Below, piece by piece: positions 18,935-29,167 of a stretch of 64,000 nucleotides of DNA. Each line of letters opens with the position of its first letter. Within the stretch, counting starts at the first letter, position 1. Where the stretch lies: assembly GCF_002140715.2 (NCBI RefSeq), contig NZ_NGLE02000001.1, positions 1,771,001 through 1,835,000 on the forward strand, given 5' to 3'. The translations under genes were made by a program, and so were the position numbers. The DNA comes from Enterococcus sp. 4G2_DIV0659. GTDB lineage: Bacteria; Bacillota; Bacilli; Lactobacillales; Enterococcaceae. Below the pieces are notes generated by a model. It was not told where the DNA came from. It worked only from the letters and a program-made list of their open reading frames with translations, and did not search any database.

Positions 18935-20077
18935 ATGCAAAAACGTGTCATCACATTTCTGATGATCGTTGTTGGCGCAAGTTTAGGTATATCTTTGTTA
19001 CCGATGGCTTGGGAAATGGCGAAACAAGCAGATAATACATGGCTGAATAATAACTTTACTAACAGTTTGATTGGTGCACTTATTTTCTTTATTTTATCTT
19101 TAGGGTTAGCAAAGTATATTGTTTCAGGTGTGAAAAAAATAGAAGCAGCATTAAACGAAATGAGTTTGACGTATCTATTATTTGGTAGTGTGGGAGCGAT
19201 CCTGGGTTTAGTTATCGGAGTGATTATCTCCATTCCTATGTATAATTTGAATATTCCCTTTGTAAACAGCGTATTGCCGATTTTAGTGATGATTATTTTC
19301 GGTTATCTTGGGTTTCGGATGGGGACAACTCGAATTGATGAATGGCGTAAAATTTTTACCCCTAAACAAAAAAAGATTTCTACAGAAACTGAAGGTGAAG
19401 TCTTAGAACGTAAAGTAGAGGATCACTTTCATAAATATAAAATTCTAGATACAAGTGTGATTATTGATGGTAGAATCTACGATATTGCCAAGTCGGGTTT
19501 TTTAGAAGGTGTTATTTTAATCCCCAATTTTGTGTTATATGAATTGCAATATATTGCTGATTCAGGGGACAGTTTAAAGCGTGTACGTGGGCGTCGAGGT
19601 TTGGATATTTTAAATGCCTTACAAAAAGAAGACGGTATTTCTGTCGAGATGTATGATGGTGATTTTGAGGACATTTCTGAAGTAGACAGCAAGTTGATTA
19701 AACTAGCGAAATTATTAGATGGCGTTGTGGTGACGAATGACTACAATTTGAATAAAGTCTCAGAATTTCAAAATGTCCCTGTTTTAAATATCAATGCTTT
19801 AGCGAATGCAGTGAAACCGGTCGTGATTCCAGGAGAAACCATGAATGTAATGGTAGTCAAAGCTGGAACAGAGCGTCAACAAGGTGTAGCTTATCTGGAC
19901 GATGGCACAATGGTCGTTGTTGAAGACGGTCAGCATTATATGAATGAACATATTCAAGTGGTGGTTACTAGTGCGCTGCAAACGGCAGCAGGACGAATGA
20001 TTTTTGCTAAACCTGCTCACTCTGGGCGCGGTATTGATGACAGCAAAGAAGATAGTAAAGCTCATGAGAAAAGCTAA
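18935..20077 (+). CDS. yacL: PIN/TRAM domain membrane protein (YacL family)
   Basis: The 380-residue protein has four N-terminal transmembrane segments (about residues 1-125), then a PIN nuclease-like domain (about 165-290) with the acidic residues in ILDTSVIIDGRIYDI and VVTNDYNLNKV, and a C-terminal TRAM RNA-binding domain (about 300-360). The architecture predicts a membrane-tethered RNase; family members are poorly characterised. ATG 18935 is preceded by GGAGGTTGA. It overlaps ispD at its 3' end and lies in the radA-yacL-ispD-ispF cluster. Confidence 0.9.
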   Translation: MQKRVITFLMIVVGASLGISLLPMAWEMAKQADNTWLNNNFTNSLIGALIFFILSLGLAKYIVSGVKKIEAALNEMSLTYLLFGSVGAILGLVIGVIISIPMYNLNIPFVNSVLPILVMIIFGYLGFRMGTTRIDEWRKIFTPKQKKISTETEGEVLERKVEDHFHKYKILDTSVIIDGRIYDIAKSGFLEGVILIPNFVLYELQYIADSGDSLKRVRGRRGLDILNALQKEDGISVEMYDGDFEDISEVDSKLIKLAKLLDGVVVTNDYNLNKVSEFQNVPVLNINALANAVKPVVIPGETMNVMVVKAGTERQQGVAYLDDGTMVVVEDGQHYMNEHIQVVVTSALQTAAGRMIFAKPAHSGRGIDDSKEDSKAHEKS

Positions 20078-20789
20078 ACAGAGAAATACAGCACTGGATT
20101 ATGAAGTTGTTTTGCTAGCAGCAGGACAAGGAAAACGAATGGGGGCAGCGCGCAATAAAATATTGCTGAACTTGATTGGTAAGCCGGTAATTGCCTATTC
20201 GTTAAGTACCTTTTTAAATGATCCAGCGTGCAAGCATATTGTTTTAGTCACCCAAGAAGATGAGCGAGAATTATTGAACACCATGGTCAAAAAAGAAACA
20301 AAAAGAAAAGACACGCCTGTAACGATTGTATCCGGTGGAAGTGAGCGCCAATATAGTGTTTATAATGGATTGAACGCAATGTATGACTCAAAAAATATTG
20401 TGATGATCCATGACGGTGCAAGACCGTTTGTAACATTAGCTCAATTAAAGTTGCTACATCGTAAAGTACAAGAAACAAGAGCTGCAATTTTAGGCGTTCC
20501 TGTCAAAGATACCATCAAAAGAGTGGTTGACGGAATTGTAGAAGAAACCGTTCCACGTGAAACATTATGGCAGATTCAAACGCCACAAGCCTTTTATGGA
20601 GAAGATTTGCTAGCGGTACATGAGTATGCACGGCAAGAAGATTATTTAGGGACTGACGATGCGTCACTGATTGAAAAATATAGTCAATTGCCCATATCAA
20701 TGGTGTTAGGAAGTTATGAAAATATCAAACTGACCACACCAGAAGATATGTTGATCGGTGAAGCAATCGTGAAACGAAAAAGAAGTTAG
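20064..20789 (+). CDS. ispD: 2-C-methyl-D-erythritol 4-phosphate cytidylyltransferase
   Basis: This is IspD, about 241 residues, which makes CDP-methylerythritol in the MEP isoprenoid pathway. Nucleotide-binding LLAAGQGKRMG lies near the N-terminus. IHDGARPFV, VPVKDTIKRV, and QTPQAF with TDDASLIE are all typical. The start is uncertain: ATG 20064 overlaps the YacL stop and has only a weak ribosome site, and earlier in-frame ATGs exist at 20037 and 20004. It could in principle be the paralogue TarI (ribitol), but direct linkage to ispF favours IspD. Confidence 0.9.
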   Translation: MRKAKQRNTALDYEVVLLAAGQGKRMGAARNKILLNLIGKPVIAYSLSTFLNDPACKHIVLVTQEDERELLNTMVKKETKRKDTPVTIVSGGSERQYSVYNGLNAMYDSKNIVMIHDGARPFVTLAQLKLLHRKVQETRAAILGVPVKDTIKRVVDGIVEETVPRETLWQIQTPQAFYGEDLLAVHEYARQEDYLGTDDASLIEKYSQLPISMVLGSYENIKLTTPEDMLIGEAIVKRKRS

Positions 20790-20798
20790 GTGAAAAAT

Positions 20799-21272
20799 AT
20801 GATACGAATCGGACAAGGTTTTGATGTTCATCAATTAGTAGAAGGTCGCCCATTGATTATTGGAGGAGTGGAACTTCCTTTTGAAAAAGGGTTATTAGGA
20901 CATTCAGATGCAGATGTTTTATTACACGCAATTACGGATGCAATTTTAGGAGCTGCTGGATTAGGCGATATTGGGCACTTATTTCCTGACACAGATCCAG
21001 CGTTCAAGGATGCTAATTCGATTAAATTACTCTATGAAGCAACTCAAAAAGTTTTGGCTACTGGCTTTACTATTGGCAATATTGATTGTACAATTCTAGC
21101 AGAACAACCAAAAATGAAACCTTATTTAGAGCAAATGAAAGAAAATATCGCCCAAGCTTGTCAAATTGAGACAAATCAAATCAATTTAAAAGCAACAACG
21201 ATGGAAAAAATGGGGTTTATTGGTCAAGAAGAAGGAATGGGAGCGATCGCGGTCGCTTTACTTGATAAATAG
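20799..21272 (+). CDS. ispF: 2-C-methyl-D-erythritol 2,4-cyclodiphosphate synthase
   Basis: The 157-residue trimeric metalloenzyme cyclises CDP-methylerythritol phosphate in the MEP pathway. The N-terminal [10 protein letters not shown] carries the Asp and His metal ligands; [15 protein letters not shown] and the C-terminal [15 protein letters not shown] are hallmark elements. ATG 20799 with AGGTGA is preferred over a GTG three codons earlier. It follows ispD by 9 bases and precedes gltX by 15, so they form one transcription unit. Confidence 0.94.
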   Translation: MIRIGQGFDVHQLVEGRPLIIGGVELPFEKGLLGHSDADVLLHAITDAILGAAGLGDIGHLFPDTDPAFKDANSIKLLYEATQKVLATGFTIGNIDCTILAEQPKMKPYLEQMKENIAQACQIETNQINLKATTMEKMGFIGQEEGMGAIAVALLDK

Positions 21273-21287
21273 AAAGAGGAATGCACA

Positions 21288-22745
21288 ATGACAAAAGTAC
21301 GTGTACGTTACGCACCAAGTCCAACTGGACATTTACACATTGGAAATGCCAGAACGGCTTTATTTAACTACTTATTCGCCCGTCACAATGATGGCGAATT
21401 TATTATCAGGATTGAAGATACAGATCAAAAAAGAAATATCGAAGATGGCGAAAAAAGCCAATTAGAAAATTTAGCTTGGTTAGGGATGGATTGGGATGAA
21501 TCCCCTGAAAAACCAGGTGAATACGGTCCTTATCGTCAATCAGAGCGTGGCGAAATCTATCAACCATTAATTGATCAATTGTTGGTAAGTAATCGTGCGT
21601 ATAAATGTTATTGTACGGAAGAAGAATTGGAAGCAGAAAGAGAAGCACAACGTGCCCGTGGCGAAATGCCCCATTACTCTGGGAAATGTGCAGCATTGAC
21701 TCCTTCTGAACAAGCAGCAAAAGAAGCTCAAGGTCTGGAACCTGTTATTCGTTTCCGCGTACCGAGAAATACGTCGTATACATTTGATGATATTGTCAAA
21801 GGCGAAATCGTTTTTGAATCGGATAATATCGGCGGCGATTTTGTCATTCAAAAACGTGATGGTATGCCAACTTATAATTTTGCGGTAGCAGTTGATGATC
21901 ATATGATGAAAATTACTCATGTATTACGTGGAGATGATCATATTGCGAATACACCAAAACAATTGATGGTGTATGAAGCATTTGGCTGGAAAGCACCTGA
22001 ATTTGGACATATGACGTTGATTATCAATTCTGAAACAGGTAAAAAATTAAGTAAACGTGACGAATCAATTTTACAGTTTATTGAACAATATCGTGAACTT
22101 GGCTATTTGCCGGAAGCGATGTTTAATTTTACAGCTTTATTGGGTTGGTCACCAGTCGGAGAAGAAGAAATATTCTCACAAGAAGAACTGATTAAAATCT
22201 TTGATCCTGAGCGTTTGAGTAAATCACCAGCAGCATTTGATGGAAAAAAACTTGAATGGGTCAATAACCAATATATGAAACAACTTGATTTGGATGTATT
22301 AACGGACATGTGTCTTCCATATCTAGTTGCAGATGAACGTGTCGAAGCCACACCGAGTGCAGAAAAACTTGAATGGTTGAAAAAAGTTGTAAGTTTATAT
22401 CAACCACAAATGAGTTATGCTGCTGAAATCGTTGGTTTATCTGAGTTGTTCTTTAATGAACATCCGGTTTTAGACGATGCAGCTAAAGAAGTTTTAGCGG
22501 GTGAAACAGTTCCGACCGTCTTAGTAGCTTTCAAAGCCCAATTAGAAGCAATGGATGTTGTGGATGTTCCAAGCATCAAAGCAGGAATCAAAGCTGTTCA
22601 AAAAGAAACAGGTGTTAAAGGCAAAAACTTATTTATGCCAATCCGCGTAGCTGTTTCAGGACAAATGCATGGACCTGAATTAGGCGATACAATCGAATTA
22701 TTAGGGAAAGAAAAAGCTTTAGAACATTTGAATAACGTATTATAA
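21288..22745 (+). CDS. gltX: Glutamyl-tRNA synthetase
   Basis: This 485-residue class I aminoacyl-tRNA synthetase charges tRNA-Glu. In Firmicutes it also mis-charges tRNA-Gln for later amidation, which is family knowledge. The ATP-binding HIGH-like motif is HIGN at residues 17-20 ([18 protein letters not shown]) and the KMSKS-like loop is KLSKRDE. The C-terminal anticodon-binding part is full length. AGAGGA precedes the ATG. It lies between ispF and the cysteine T-box, matching the gltX-cysE-cysS order of Bacillales. Confidence 0.97.
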   Translation: MTKVRVRYAPSPTGHLHIGNARTALFNYLFARHNDGEFIIRIEDTDQKRNIEDGEKSQLENLAWLGMDWDESPEKPGEYGPYRQSERGEIYQPLIDQLLVSNRAYKCYCTEEELEAEREAQRARGEMPHYSGKCAALTPSEQAAKEAQGLEPVIRFRVPRNTSYTFDDIVKGEIVFESDNIGGDFVIQKRDGMPTYNFAVAVDDHMMKITHVLRGDDHIANTPKQLMVYEAFGWKAPEFGHMTLIINSETGKKLSKRDESILQFIEQYRELGYLPEAMFNFTALLGWSPVGEEEIFSQEELIKIFDPERLSKSPAAFDGKKLEWVNNQYMKQLDLDVLTDMCLPYLVADERVEATPSAEKLEWLKKVVSLYQPQMSYAAEIVGLSELFFNEHPVLDDAAKEVLAGETVPTVLVAFKAQLEAMDVVDVPSIKAGIKAVQKETGVKGKNLFMPIRVAVSGQMHGPELGDTIELLGKEKALEHLNNVL

Positions 22746-22784
22746 TAAAAAATATATCGAGAAGAAGAAGTAAAAAAGCGCTTG

Positions 22785-22990
22785 TCTTTAGAGAGACTGT
22801 GGGTGGTGAAAACAGTTGGCAATACTTTTTGAAATGCATCTTTGAATAGTTTTAGCGATAGGTAGCTAAAAACGGCCAACAACCGTTATCTGTTTTGAGG
22901 CAGGAGAATCCTAATCCTGTGAAAAAAAGTGGAACCACGTGTAAACGTCTTTTGATTGTATTTAATTCGATCAAAAGGCGTTTTTTTGAC
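22785..22990 (+). promoter_or_regulatory. T-box riboswitch, cysteine specifier, upstream of cysE-cysS
   Basis: Stem I begins with AGAGAGACTGTGGGTGGTGAAA. A GAAATGCATC loop carries the specifier TGC (22835-22837), a cysteine codon. The conserved T-box GTGGAACCACG lies at about 22930-22939. It is followed by a strong terminator, AACGTCTTTTGAT pairing with GATCAAAAGGCGTT plus a T-run at 22944-22987. Uncharged tRNA-Cys should promote antitermination and so raise cysE and cysS expression. Confidence 0.88.
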
Positions 22991-23043
22991 GAGTCCTTTA
23001 ATGATAAGATTGAAAGAAACTATAAAAAAGAAAGGACAATAAT

Positions 23044-23592
23044 ATGGCTTGGTTAAAAAAAGCAGTGAATGCAGTGAAAAAGAATGATCCAGCAGCCCGT
23101 TCAACAGCAGAAGCTTTGTTAACATATCCTGGGCTACATGCATTATTTTGGCATCGCTTTTCTCATTTTTTATATCGCCATCGCTTATTTTTGCTTGCAA
23201 AAATTCACGCTCAATTTTGGCGGTTTCTGACAGGAATAGAAATCCATCCAGGCGCTAAAATTGCAGCCGGTGTTTTTATTGATCATGGAATGGGTGTTGT
23301 CATTGGTCAAACGGCCGAAATTGAAGAAGATGTTGTGTTGTTTCACGGAGTAACATTAGGTGGAACAGGGAAAGATGTTGGCAAGCGTCATCCCACAGTA
23401 AAAAAAGGGGCAATGATTCATGCGCATGCACAAATTCTTGGACCTGTTACCATTGGTGAGCGGGCAAAAATCGGCGCATCGGCAGTCGTTTTAACAGATA
23501 TTCCAGATGAAGCAACGGCTGTGGGAATCCCAGCGAAAGTTGTGCGAATTAAGGGAGAAAAAATGGAGGTAACACATGATTCAAATTTATAA
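23044..23592 (+). CDS. cysE: Serine O-acetyltransferase
   Basis: This 182-residue left-handed beta-helix acetyltransferase makes O-acetylserine from serine and acetyl-CoA for cysteine synthesis. Hexapeptide repeats run from [24 protein letters not shown] with the catalytic His, and HGVTLGGTG and KRHPTV, are family signatures. It links to the serine genes upstream by metabolism and to cysS by operon. The T-box controls it. The AAAGGA ribosome site is strong, and its 3' end overlaps the cysS start by 17 bases. Confidence 0.95.
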   Translation: MAWLKKAVNAVKKNDPAARSTAEALLTYPGLHALFWHRFSHFLYRHRLFLLAKIHAQFWRFLTGIEIHPGAKIAAGVFIDHGMGVVIGQTAEIEEDVVLFHGVTLGGTGKDVGKRHPTVKKGAMIHAHAQILGPVTIGERAKIGASAVVLTDIPDEATAVGIPAKVVRIKGEKMEVTHDSNL

Positions 23593-24988
23593 TACATTAA
23601 CTAGAGAAAAAGAAGAATTTAAACCAATAGAAGCAGGAAAAGTTAGGATGTATGTTTGCGGGCCGACTGTTTATAACTACATTCATATCGGTAATGCTCG
23701 TAGTTCTATCGCTTTTGATACGATCAGACGTTATTTTGAGTATCGTGGGTATGAAGTAAACTATGTATCAAATTTTACAGATGTGGACGATAAAATTATA
23801 CGAGCAGCTAAAGAGTTAGGTATCACAGCCCCTGAAGTTGCTGATCGATTTATCAAAGCATTTGAAGAAGATACTACGGTATTAAACGTAAAAAAAGCGT
23901 CACTAAATCCGCGTGTAATGGATCATATGTCGGATATTTTAACATTTATTCAAGCGCTGATTGATAAAGGCTATGCGTATGAATCGCAGGGAGATGTTTA
24001 TTATCGCACACGTAAATTTGAAGGATATGGCAAACTCAGTCATCAATCTATCGATGAGCTAGAAGTCGGTGCTAGCCAGCGAACAGGTGTAGAACAAGAT
24101 CTCAAAGAAGACCCATTAGATTTTGCCTTATGGAAGAGTGCCAAAGAAGGGGAAATTTCTTGGGATTCACCGTGGGGATCAGGTCGTCCTGGCTGGCATA
24201 TTGAGTGCTCTGTCATGGCAACAAAACATTTAGGTGATACAATTGATATTCATGGCGGAGGACAAGATTTAGAGTTTCCTCACCACGAGAATGAAATTGC
24301 GCAAAGCGAAGCGAAAACAGGACAAACCTTCGCAAATTACTGGATGCATAACGGGTATGTAACGATTGGCGAAGAGGATGAAAAAATGAGTAAATCTTTG
24401 GGAAACTTTGTAACTGTTCATGAATTGGCGAAGCAAATCGATCCTCAAATTTTGCGCTTTTTCATGGCAACTACACAATACCGTCGTCCCATCCGTTATA
24501 GTGAAACCACAATGAAAGAAGCTGGCGTAAATTTACAAAAGCTAAAAAATGCGTTTGAGAACCTATCTTTTAGAAAGTCAGATGCATCGTCAGAACTTGA
24601 AGAAGACAGCAATAAATTAAAAGAACTGGTGGATTTAGAAACACGTTTCATTAATGAGATGGATGATGATTTCAATGCAGCTAATGGAATTACGGTAGTC
24701 TATGAATTGGCTAAATGGCTAAATCAATACAGCGAGCAACAAAATGTTTCAGTGACAGTCACTGAAAAAGCGCTCGAACAATTTACACAATGGTTGAGTA
24801 TTTTCGGTATTGTTTTTGCAGCCGAAGAATTAGTAGATGAAGACATCGACCAATTAATTGAAGAACGCAATCAAGCACGTAAGAATCGTGATTTTGCTCG
24901 TAGCGATGAAATCCGTGATTTATTAAAAGACAAAGGAATAACCTTGGAAGACACAGCGCAAGGAACTAGATGGAGAAGAAGTGAATGA
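23576..24988 (+). CDS. cysS: Cysteinyl-tRNA synthetase
   Basis: This 470-residue class I synthetase has the zinc-binding Cys in [18 protein letters not shown], with HIGN as the ATP motif. [20 protein letters not shown] (zinc ligands) and KMSKSLGNF are present. TGGAGG ahead of the ATG lies inside cysE, so expression is coupled and set by the upstream T-box. The stop overlaps the start of the mini-RNase III gene (ATGA-type). Confidence 0.97.
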   Translation: MIQIYNTLTREKEEFKPIEAGKVRMYVCGPTVYNYIHIGNARSSIAFDTIRRYFEYRGYEVNYVSNFTDVDDKIIRAAKELGITAPEVADRFIKAFEEDTTVLNVKKASLNPRVMDHMSDILTFIQALIDKGYAYESQGDVYYRTRKFEGYGKLSHQSIDELEVGASQRTGVEQDLKEDPLDFALWKSAKEGEISWDSPWGSGRPGWHIECSVMATKHLGDTIDIHGGGQDLEFPHHENEIAQSEAKTGQTFANYWMHNGYVTIGEEDEKMSKSLGNFVTVHELAKQIDPQILRFFMATTQYRRPIRYSETTMKEAGVNLQKLKNAFENLSFRKSDASSELEEDSNKLKELVDLETRFINEMDDDFNAANGITVVYELAKWLNQYSEQQNVSVTVTEKALEQFTQWLSIFGIVFAAEELVDEDIDQLIEERNQARKNRDFARSDEIRDLLKDKGITLEDTAQGTRWRRSE

Positions 24989-25383
24989 GAGATTATACCC
25001 AATTGAATGGTTTGGCATTGGCTTATGTAGGAGATGCGATTTATGAAATCTATATCCGTGACTATTTGGTAGAACAAGGACAAACCAAACCTAACACCCT
25101 GCATCGGATGGCTACGCATTACGTTTCAGCGAAAGCACAAGCCTTTTTAATCCAAGGCATGCTGGACGAAGATATGCTGACTGAAAATGAAGAATTAATG
25201 TATAAACGCGGTCGTAATGCCAAAAGCCACACATCAGCCAAAAACGCAGATATCACAACCTATCGAATCGCCACTGGTTTTGAATCATTGATGGGGTATC
25301 TGCATTTAACAAAACAAACAGAACGTTTGGAAGAATTAATTACATGGTGTATAAAAAAAGTAGGTGAAAAAAATGAGAAATGA
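24985..25383 (+). CDS. mrnC: Mini-ribonuclease 3
   Basis: The 132-residue protein is a bare RNase III catalytic domain without the dsRNA-binding domain. It matures 23S rRNA ends in Bacillus. [17 protein letters not shown] near residue 12 contains the catalytic Asp and Glu; the second acidic cluster is in [14 protein letters not shown]. It overlaps cysS by four bases and the RlmB gene by eleven, so it is translationally coupled in the cysE-cysS-mrnC-rlmB operon. Confidence 0.94.
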   Translation: MRDYTQLNGLALAYVGDAIYEIYIRDYLVEQGQTKPNTLHRMATHYVSAKAQAFLIQGMLDEDMLTENEELMYKRGRNAKSHTSAKNADITTYRIATGFESLMGYLHLTKQTERLEELITWCIKKVGEKNEK

Positions 25384-26212
25384 CAAAAAGCGTCCATTTA
25401 AAGGCAATAAACAAAAAAAGACTCCTCCTTTTAAAAAAGAGCCAATTAGAAAAGAACGAGAAGTCTCACAAGAAGCCATCGAAGATAATTTTGTTTTCGG
25501 CAATCATGCGACAGTCGAAGCGATTCAACAAGGTCGCGGCAATAAGCTATTTCTTCAAGAAGATAGCAAAGGCGAAAAAGTTGAGCACCTTAAACAATTA
25601 GCCAAAGAAAATGCAGTGCCAGTAAAATGGGTACCAAAACAGAAACTAGACACAATGACCGATCATGGTGTGCATCAGGGGATTGTATTGGCGATTACGG
25701 CTTACGAATATCTAACGTTAGATGAATTACTCGATCAGACGAAAGAAAAGACAGAGACGCCATTTTTCTTGATTTTGGATAGCTTGGAAGATCCTCATAA
25801 TTTTGGTTCGATATTAAGAACAGCAGATGCGACTGGTGTCGATGGAATCATCATTCCAAAACATCGTGCGGTAGGAATTACACCCGTTGTCACAAAAGCG
25901 TCAACTGGCGCAGTTGAATATGTTCCAGTAGCTCGTGTCACGAATTTAGCGCAAAGTATTGCTACACTAAAAGAAAATAATTTTTGGATTTTTGGAACAG
26001 ACATGAATGGTACAGATTACCGTAAATGGAATACACAAGGCGCTATTGCTTTGATTATCGGGAATGAAGGTCGTGGGATGAGTCAGGGGCTTCATAAAGA
26101 AGTAGATGAAATGTTGACGATTCCGATGAACGGACATGTGCAAAGTTTGAATGCAGGTGTTGCAGCAGGTTTATTGATGTATGAAGCCTACCGTGGACGA
26201 AATCCCTTGTAA
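25373..26212 (+). CDS. rlmB: 23S rRNA (guanosine-2'-O-)-methyltransferase, TrmH/RlmB family
   Basis: This 279-residue SPOUT methyltransferase has a basic N-terminal extension (Lys-rich, residues 1-30), an L30e-like substrate-binding domain starting [13 protein letters not shown] and the knotted SPOUT domain with [28 protein letters not shown] and [17 protein letters not shown]. It methylates a G in the 23S rRNA peptidyl-transferase region in E. coli. ATG 25373 with AGGTGA upstream is chosen over a GTG three codons earlier. A terminator follows. Confidence 0.92.
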   Translation: MRNDKKRPFKGNKQKKTPPFKKEPIRKEREVSQEAIEDNFVFGNHATVEAIQQGRGNKLFLQEDSKGEKVEHLKQLAKENAVPVKWVPKQKLDTMTDHGVHQGIVLAITAYEYLTLDELLDQTKEKTETPFFLILDSLEDPHNFGSILRTADATGVDGIIIPKHRAVGITPVVTKASTGAVEYVPVARVTNLAQSIATLKENNFWIFGTDMNGTDYRKWNTQGAIALIIGNEGRGMSQGLHKEVDEMLTIPMNGHVQSLNAGVAAGLLMYEAYRGRNPL

Positions 26213-26230
26213 ATGTAAATAAATGGCGAG

Positions 26231-26265
26231 AAAAAAGCTTTTCCTTTAAACGTAAGCTTTTTTTT
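26231..26265 (+). terminator. Rho-independent terminator after rlmB
   Basis: AAAAAAGCTT pairs with AAGCTTTTTT and continues into a T-run. The 3' flank reads into the yacP ribosome site. Confidence 0.7.
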
Positions 26266-26296
26266 CGACCTCTTAGTAAAGTAGGTGACAAGTAAA

Positions 26297-26827
26297 ATGA
26301 AAAAACAGTTGCTGATCGTTGATGGATATAACATGATTGGTTCTTGGCCTGAATTAGTTCAATTAAAGAATCAAAATAAACTCGAAGACGCTAGAGAAGT
26401 TTTGCTGCAACGTTTATCTAATTATGCAAAATACGAAGATTTAGAAGTAATTGTTGTTTTTGATGCGCAGCTAGTTCCAGGAATTCAGCAAACGTACAAA
26501 AAATATCTTTTAACCGTTATCTTTACAAAAGAAGAGGAGACAGCTGATAGTTACATAGAACGCATTGCAGGAGAAAAAAATGATCGTTTGACTCAAGTTA
26601 CTGTAGCAACAAGTGATTTAGCAGAACAATGGTTGATTTTTTCAAAAGGTGCTTTACGTACATCTGCTAATGAACTGTATAAAAGTGTTCAAAAGTCAGA
26701 ACGAACAATTGCCATTCATGCAACAGATATCCATTTTCAAGATTTTCGGCGAAATTCTCCTTGGAATTCAACCCAATTGTCAAAATTGTCCGAAAAGTTG
26801 GAAGAATTATCCAAAAAGAAAGATTAA
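26297..26827 (+). CDS. yacP: NYN-domain endoribonuclease, YacP/Rae1 family
   Basis: The 176-residue protein has the NYN (PIN-like) fold: LLIVDGYNMIGSWPEL at the N-terminus supplies the first catalytic Asp, VVFDAQLVPG the second and EEETADSYIERIAG and VATSD further acidic residues. Bacillus Rae1 enters the ribosomal A site and cleaves mRNA. ATG 26297 with AGGTGA is preferred. It lies directly downstream of rlmB and upstream of the SigH-like gene, as in Bacillus (yacO-yacP-sigH). Confidence 0.9.
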   Translation: MKKQLLIVDGYNMIGSWPELVQLKNQNKLEDAREVLLQRLSNYAKYEDLEVIVVFDAQLVPGIQQTYKKYLLTVIFTKEEETADSYIERIAGEKNDRLTQVTVATSDLAEQWLIFSKGALRTSANELYKSVQKSERTIAIHATDIHFQDFRRNSPWNSTQLSKLSEKLEELSKKKD

Positions 26828-26921
26828 AATTGATTTATTGCTCTGTTCTTTTTAAAAAAATGGTACGCTTCTTTTAAGCGCTTTACTCGGGATGTATGGC
26901 GTTTGAAAGGAGGATGTTGGT

Positions 26922-27482
26922 ATGAATAAGTATGAGGACATATTGACAGGAGGTACATTGGTATTCGATCGAATGTATAGGAAGTATCACCCAGTCGTTT
27001 ACAACTTTCGAAAGAAGTACTATCTAAAAGATTTCGATCAAGAAGATTGGTTACAAGAAGGCCGGATAATTTTTCATCGTTCATTAGAAAAATACGAGGA
27101 TACACATCATGTTTCAATTGGGAAGTTTTTCAAGATGAACTTTGAAAACCATATCCGCAGTTTAGTGAGAAAGCAATGTGCACTTAAACGAACAATTGAC
27201 ACACAATCAGTATCATTAGAGCAGAAGATGGAGAGTCAAGGAGAATTATTTTTTGATTATATTGGGACAGAAGATGCAGATGTACTTGAGCAGATGATCA
27301 TTCGAGAAAAACTGGAGCAGTTGCCTACAGTACTATCACCGTTTGAACGAGTAACATTTCAAGAATACATCAATGGTAAAGAGATAGAAGAAATTGCTGA
27401 AGAGATAGCAAGTCGTGAAGTAACCGTTAGAAGCGCTTATGATCGTGCAAAAAAAAAGATCAAAGCAATCATTTATGATTAA
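26922..27482 (+). CDS. Sigma-70 family factor, SigH/ComX-like
   Basis: This 186-residue protein has sigma region 2 (FDRMYRKYHPVVYNFRKKY and FDQEDWLQEGRIIFHRSLEKY) and a C-terminal region 4-like helix-turn-helix (LSPFERVTFQEYINGKEIEEIAEEI). Its place after yacP matches sigH in Bacillus, where it controls the onset of stationary phase. In lactic-acid bacteria related factors (ComX, SigH) drive competence genes. The sequence is divergent, so target promoters cannot be assumed. AAAGGAGG precedes the ATG. Confidence 0.82.
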   Translation: MNKYEDILTGGTLVFDRMYRKYHPVVYNFRKKYYLKDFDQEDWLQEGRIIFHRSLEKYEDTHHVSIGKFFKMNFENHIRSLVRKQCALKRTIDTQSVSLEQKMESQGELFFDYIGTEDADVLEQMIIREKLEQLPTVLSPFERVTFQEYINGKEIEEIAEEIASREVTVRSAYDRAKKKIKAIIYD

Positions 27483-27615
27483 ATGAGAAATTGATTATTT
27501 TTCACATGAAATAATTATCCATTTATGAATTATAATTAGTTGCAATTCATTTTCTGCTATGGTAAACTTGTAATTTTTATTATTATGTGATACAATGGCA
27601 TCTGAGGTGAATGCA

Positions 27616-27861
27616 ATGCCAACAACTTTAGCTTCCATTAAAAAAGATTTAGAATGTCGTATCGGCAGCAAAATCACATTAGTTGCTCAGACCGGCAGAA
27701 AGCGTCAAACTGAACGTAAAGGTATTTTGACAGAAACATATCCATCTGTCTTTGTTGTAGATTTAGATCCAGACGAAAACTCATTTGAACGAGTTTCTTA
27801 TAGTTATTCTGATGTGCTGACACGCACAGTTGAGATTGAATTTGTCAGTGAAGCAGTCTAA
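27616..27861 (+). CDS. veg: Veg family protein
   Basis: The 81-residue Veg protein (MPTTLASIKKDLECRIG...) is a small beta-rich protein with the family core GSKITLVAQTGRKRQTERKG and FVVDLD. In Bacillus it is abundant and promotes biofilm-matrix gene expression by antagonising SinR; its role in cocci is unknown. ATG 27616 follows GAGGTGA. It lies directly upstream of ispE as in Bacillus (veg then ispE). A strong terminator ends it. Confidence 0.93.
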   Translation: MPTTLASIKKDLECRIGSKITLVAQTGRKRQTERKGILTETYPSVFVVDLDPDENSFERVSYSYSDVLTRTVEIEFVSEAV

Positions 27862-27878
27862 AAATTACTGATTTAAAA

Positions 27879-27917
27879 GTAGAGCTAAAGCCGTTTCGCT
27901 TTAGCTCTACTTTTTTT
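27879..27917 (+). terminator. Rho-independent terminator after veg
   Basis: GTAGAGCTAAAGC and GCTTTAGCTCTAC form a perfect 13-bp stem followed by TTTTTTT. Confidence 0.92.
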
Positions 27918-28254
27918 ATTTTATAACTGAGCACTTGCTGTCGTTTAAGGAATTGCGCGTTTGAAACCATTCGTTTATAACTAACTATAATGGAGAAATA
28001 GCTCTATGCTCATCGATATAAGAACTTTATTTATAAGTGACATCAGTGGAGCTGAAGAAGCGTTTGAGTAGTTAAAAAGTACAAATAGTAATAGAGAACT
28101 ATGAATTCTGTGTAAATGAAAGGATTTATAATTTTTTGTGTTGTATTTGTAAATTATATCAATTTTTCAACAAATCTATACATCTCTAACAACATATGGT
28201 AGAATTTAAAAGATTGTGAAGTTGGCTAGGCAGTAGGTTAGATAGGTGAAAAAA
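27918..28254 (+). other. Intergenic region upstream of ispE
   Basis: 337 bases without a convincing gene. A 21-codon frame at about 28004 lacks a ribosome site. An ispE promoter is expected near GGTAGAATTT (about 28199) but its -35 is weak. Nothing else was seen. Confidence 0.4.
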
Positions 28255-29106
28255 ATGGAAATCATAGAAAAAGCACCCGCAAAAATCAATTTGGGGTTGG
28301 ATGCTCTCTATAAACGTAAAGACGGTTATCACGAATTAGAAATGATTATGGCTAGTGTAGATTTAGCAGATCGGCTGACTTTTGAGCCTTTGCTGAAAAA
28401 TGAAATAATACTCGAGACAGATAGCTCTTATTTACCAGTAGATAGAAGAAACCATGTATATCAAGCAGCAGAATTGCTTAAAAATACATATAATTTGACT
28501 CAAGGAGTTAAAATTAACATAGAAAAAAGAATTCCTGTAGCTGCAGGCTTAGCTGGTGGAAGTAGCGATTGTGCAGCAACTTTGCGCGGATTGAATCGTC
28601 TTTGGCATTTAGGCTTATCCTCAGAAGAACTGGCAGATTTAGGTAGCCAGATTGGCTCAGATGTTCCTTATTGTATTCATGGAGGAACTGCGTTTGTTAC
28701 TGGTAGAGGAGAAAAGATTGATTTCTTGCCGCCGATGCCGCAATGCTGGGTAGTTTTGGTTAAACCTAAGATGAGTGTTTCTACTAGTTCTATTTTTGGC
28801 AGTTTGTCGTTTAATAGCATCCAACACCCAGACATTCCAGGTTTAAAGCAAGCTGTTGAAGCAAGTGACTTTTATTTGATGACTGAAAAAATCGGGAACG
28901 CGTTAGAAAGTGTAACGATTAAGCGTCATCCAGTGATCCAGCAAATCAAAGACCGTATGTTGCAATACGGGGCAGATGCTGCATTGATGAGCGGCAGCGG
29001 CCCAACGGTATTTGCTTTATGTGAGAAAAAAACTCGAGCACAGCGAGTTTATAATGGTTTAAAAGGTTTTTGCGATGAAGTTTACATGGTGCGAACACTA
29101 AAATAA
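28255..29106 (+). CDS. ispE: 4-diphosphocytidyl-2-C-methyl-D-erythritol kinase
   Basis: This 283-residue GHMP-family kinase phosphorylates CDP-methylerythritol in the MEP pathway. KAPAKINLGLDALYKRKDGYHELE at the N-terminus, the ATP loop PVAAGLAGGSSDCAATLRGLN and LMSGSGPTVFAL near the end are diagnostic. ATG 28255 with AGGTGA is chosen over a GTG three codons earlier. With ispD and ispF, three MEP enzymes are intact in this window. A terminator follows. Confidence 0.94.
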   Translation: MEIIEKAPAKINLGLDALYKRKDGYHELEMIMASVDLADRLTFEPLLKNEIILETDSSYLPVDRRNHVYQAAELLKNTYNLTQGVKINIEKRIPVAAGLAGGSSDCAATLRGLNRLWHLGLSSEELADLGSQIGSDVPYCIHGGTAFVTGRGEKIDFLPPMPQCWVVLVKPKMSVSTSSIFGSLSFNSIQHPDIPGLKQAVEASDFYLMTEKIGNALESVTIKRHPVIQQIKDRMLQYGADAALMSGSGPTVFALCEKKTRAQRVYNGLKGFCDEVYMVRTLK

Positions 29107-29111
29107 GTCAG

Positions 29112-29155
29112 AAAAAAATGAAGAGTGACTGTTTTTGGTCAATTCTTCATTTTTT
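29112..29155 (+). terminator. Rho-independent terminator after ispE
   Basis: AAAAAATGAAGA pairs with TCTTCATTTTTT. The T-rich right arm and tail continue to about 29155. Confidence 0.8.
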
Positions 29156-29167
29156 ATTTATTTTCTC

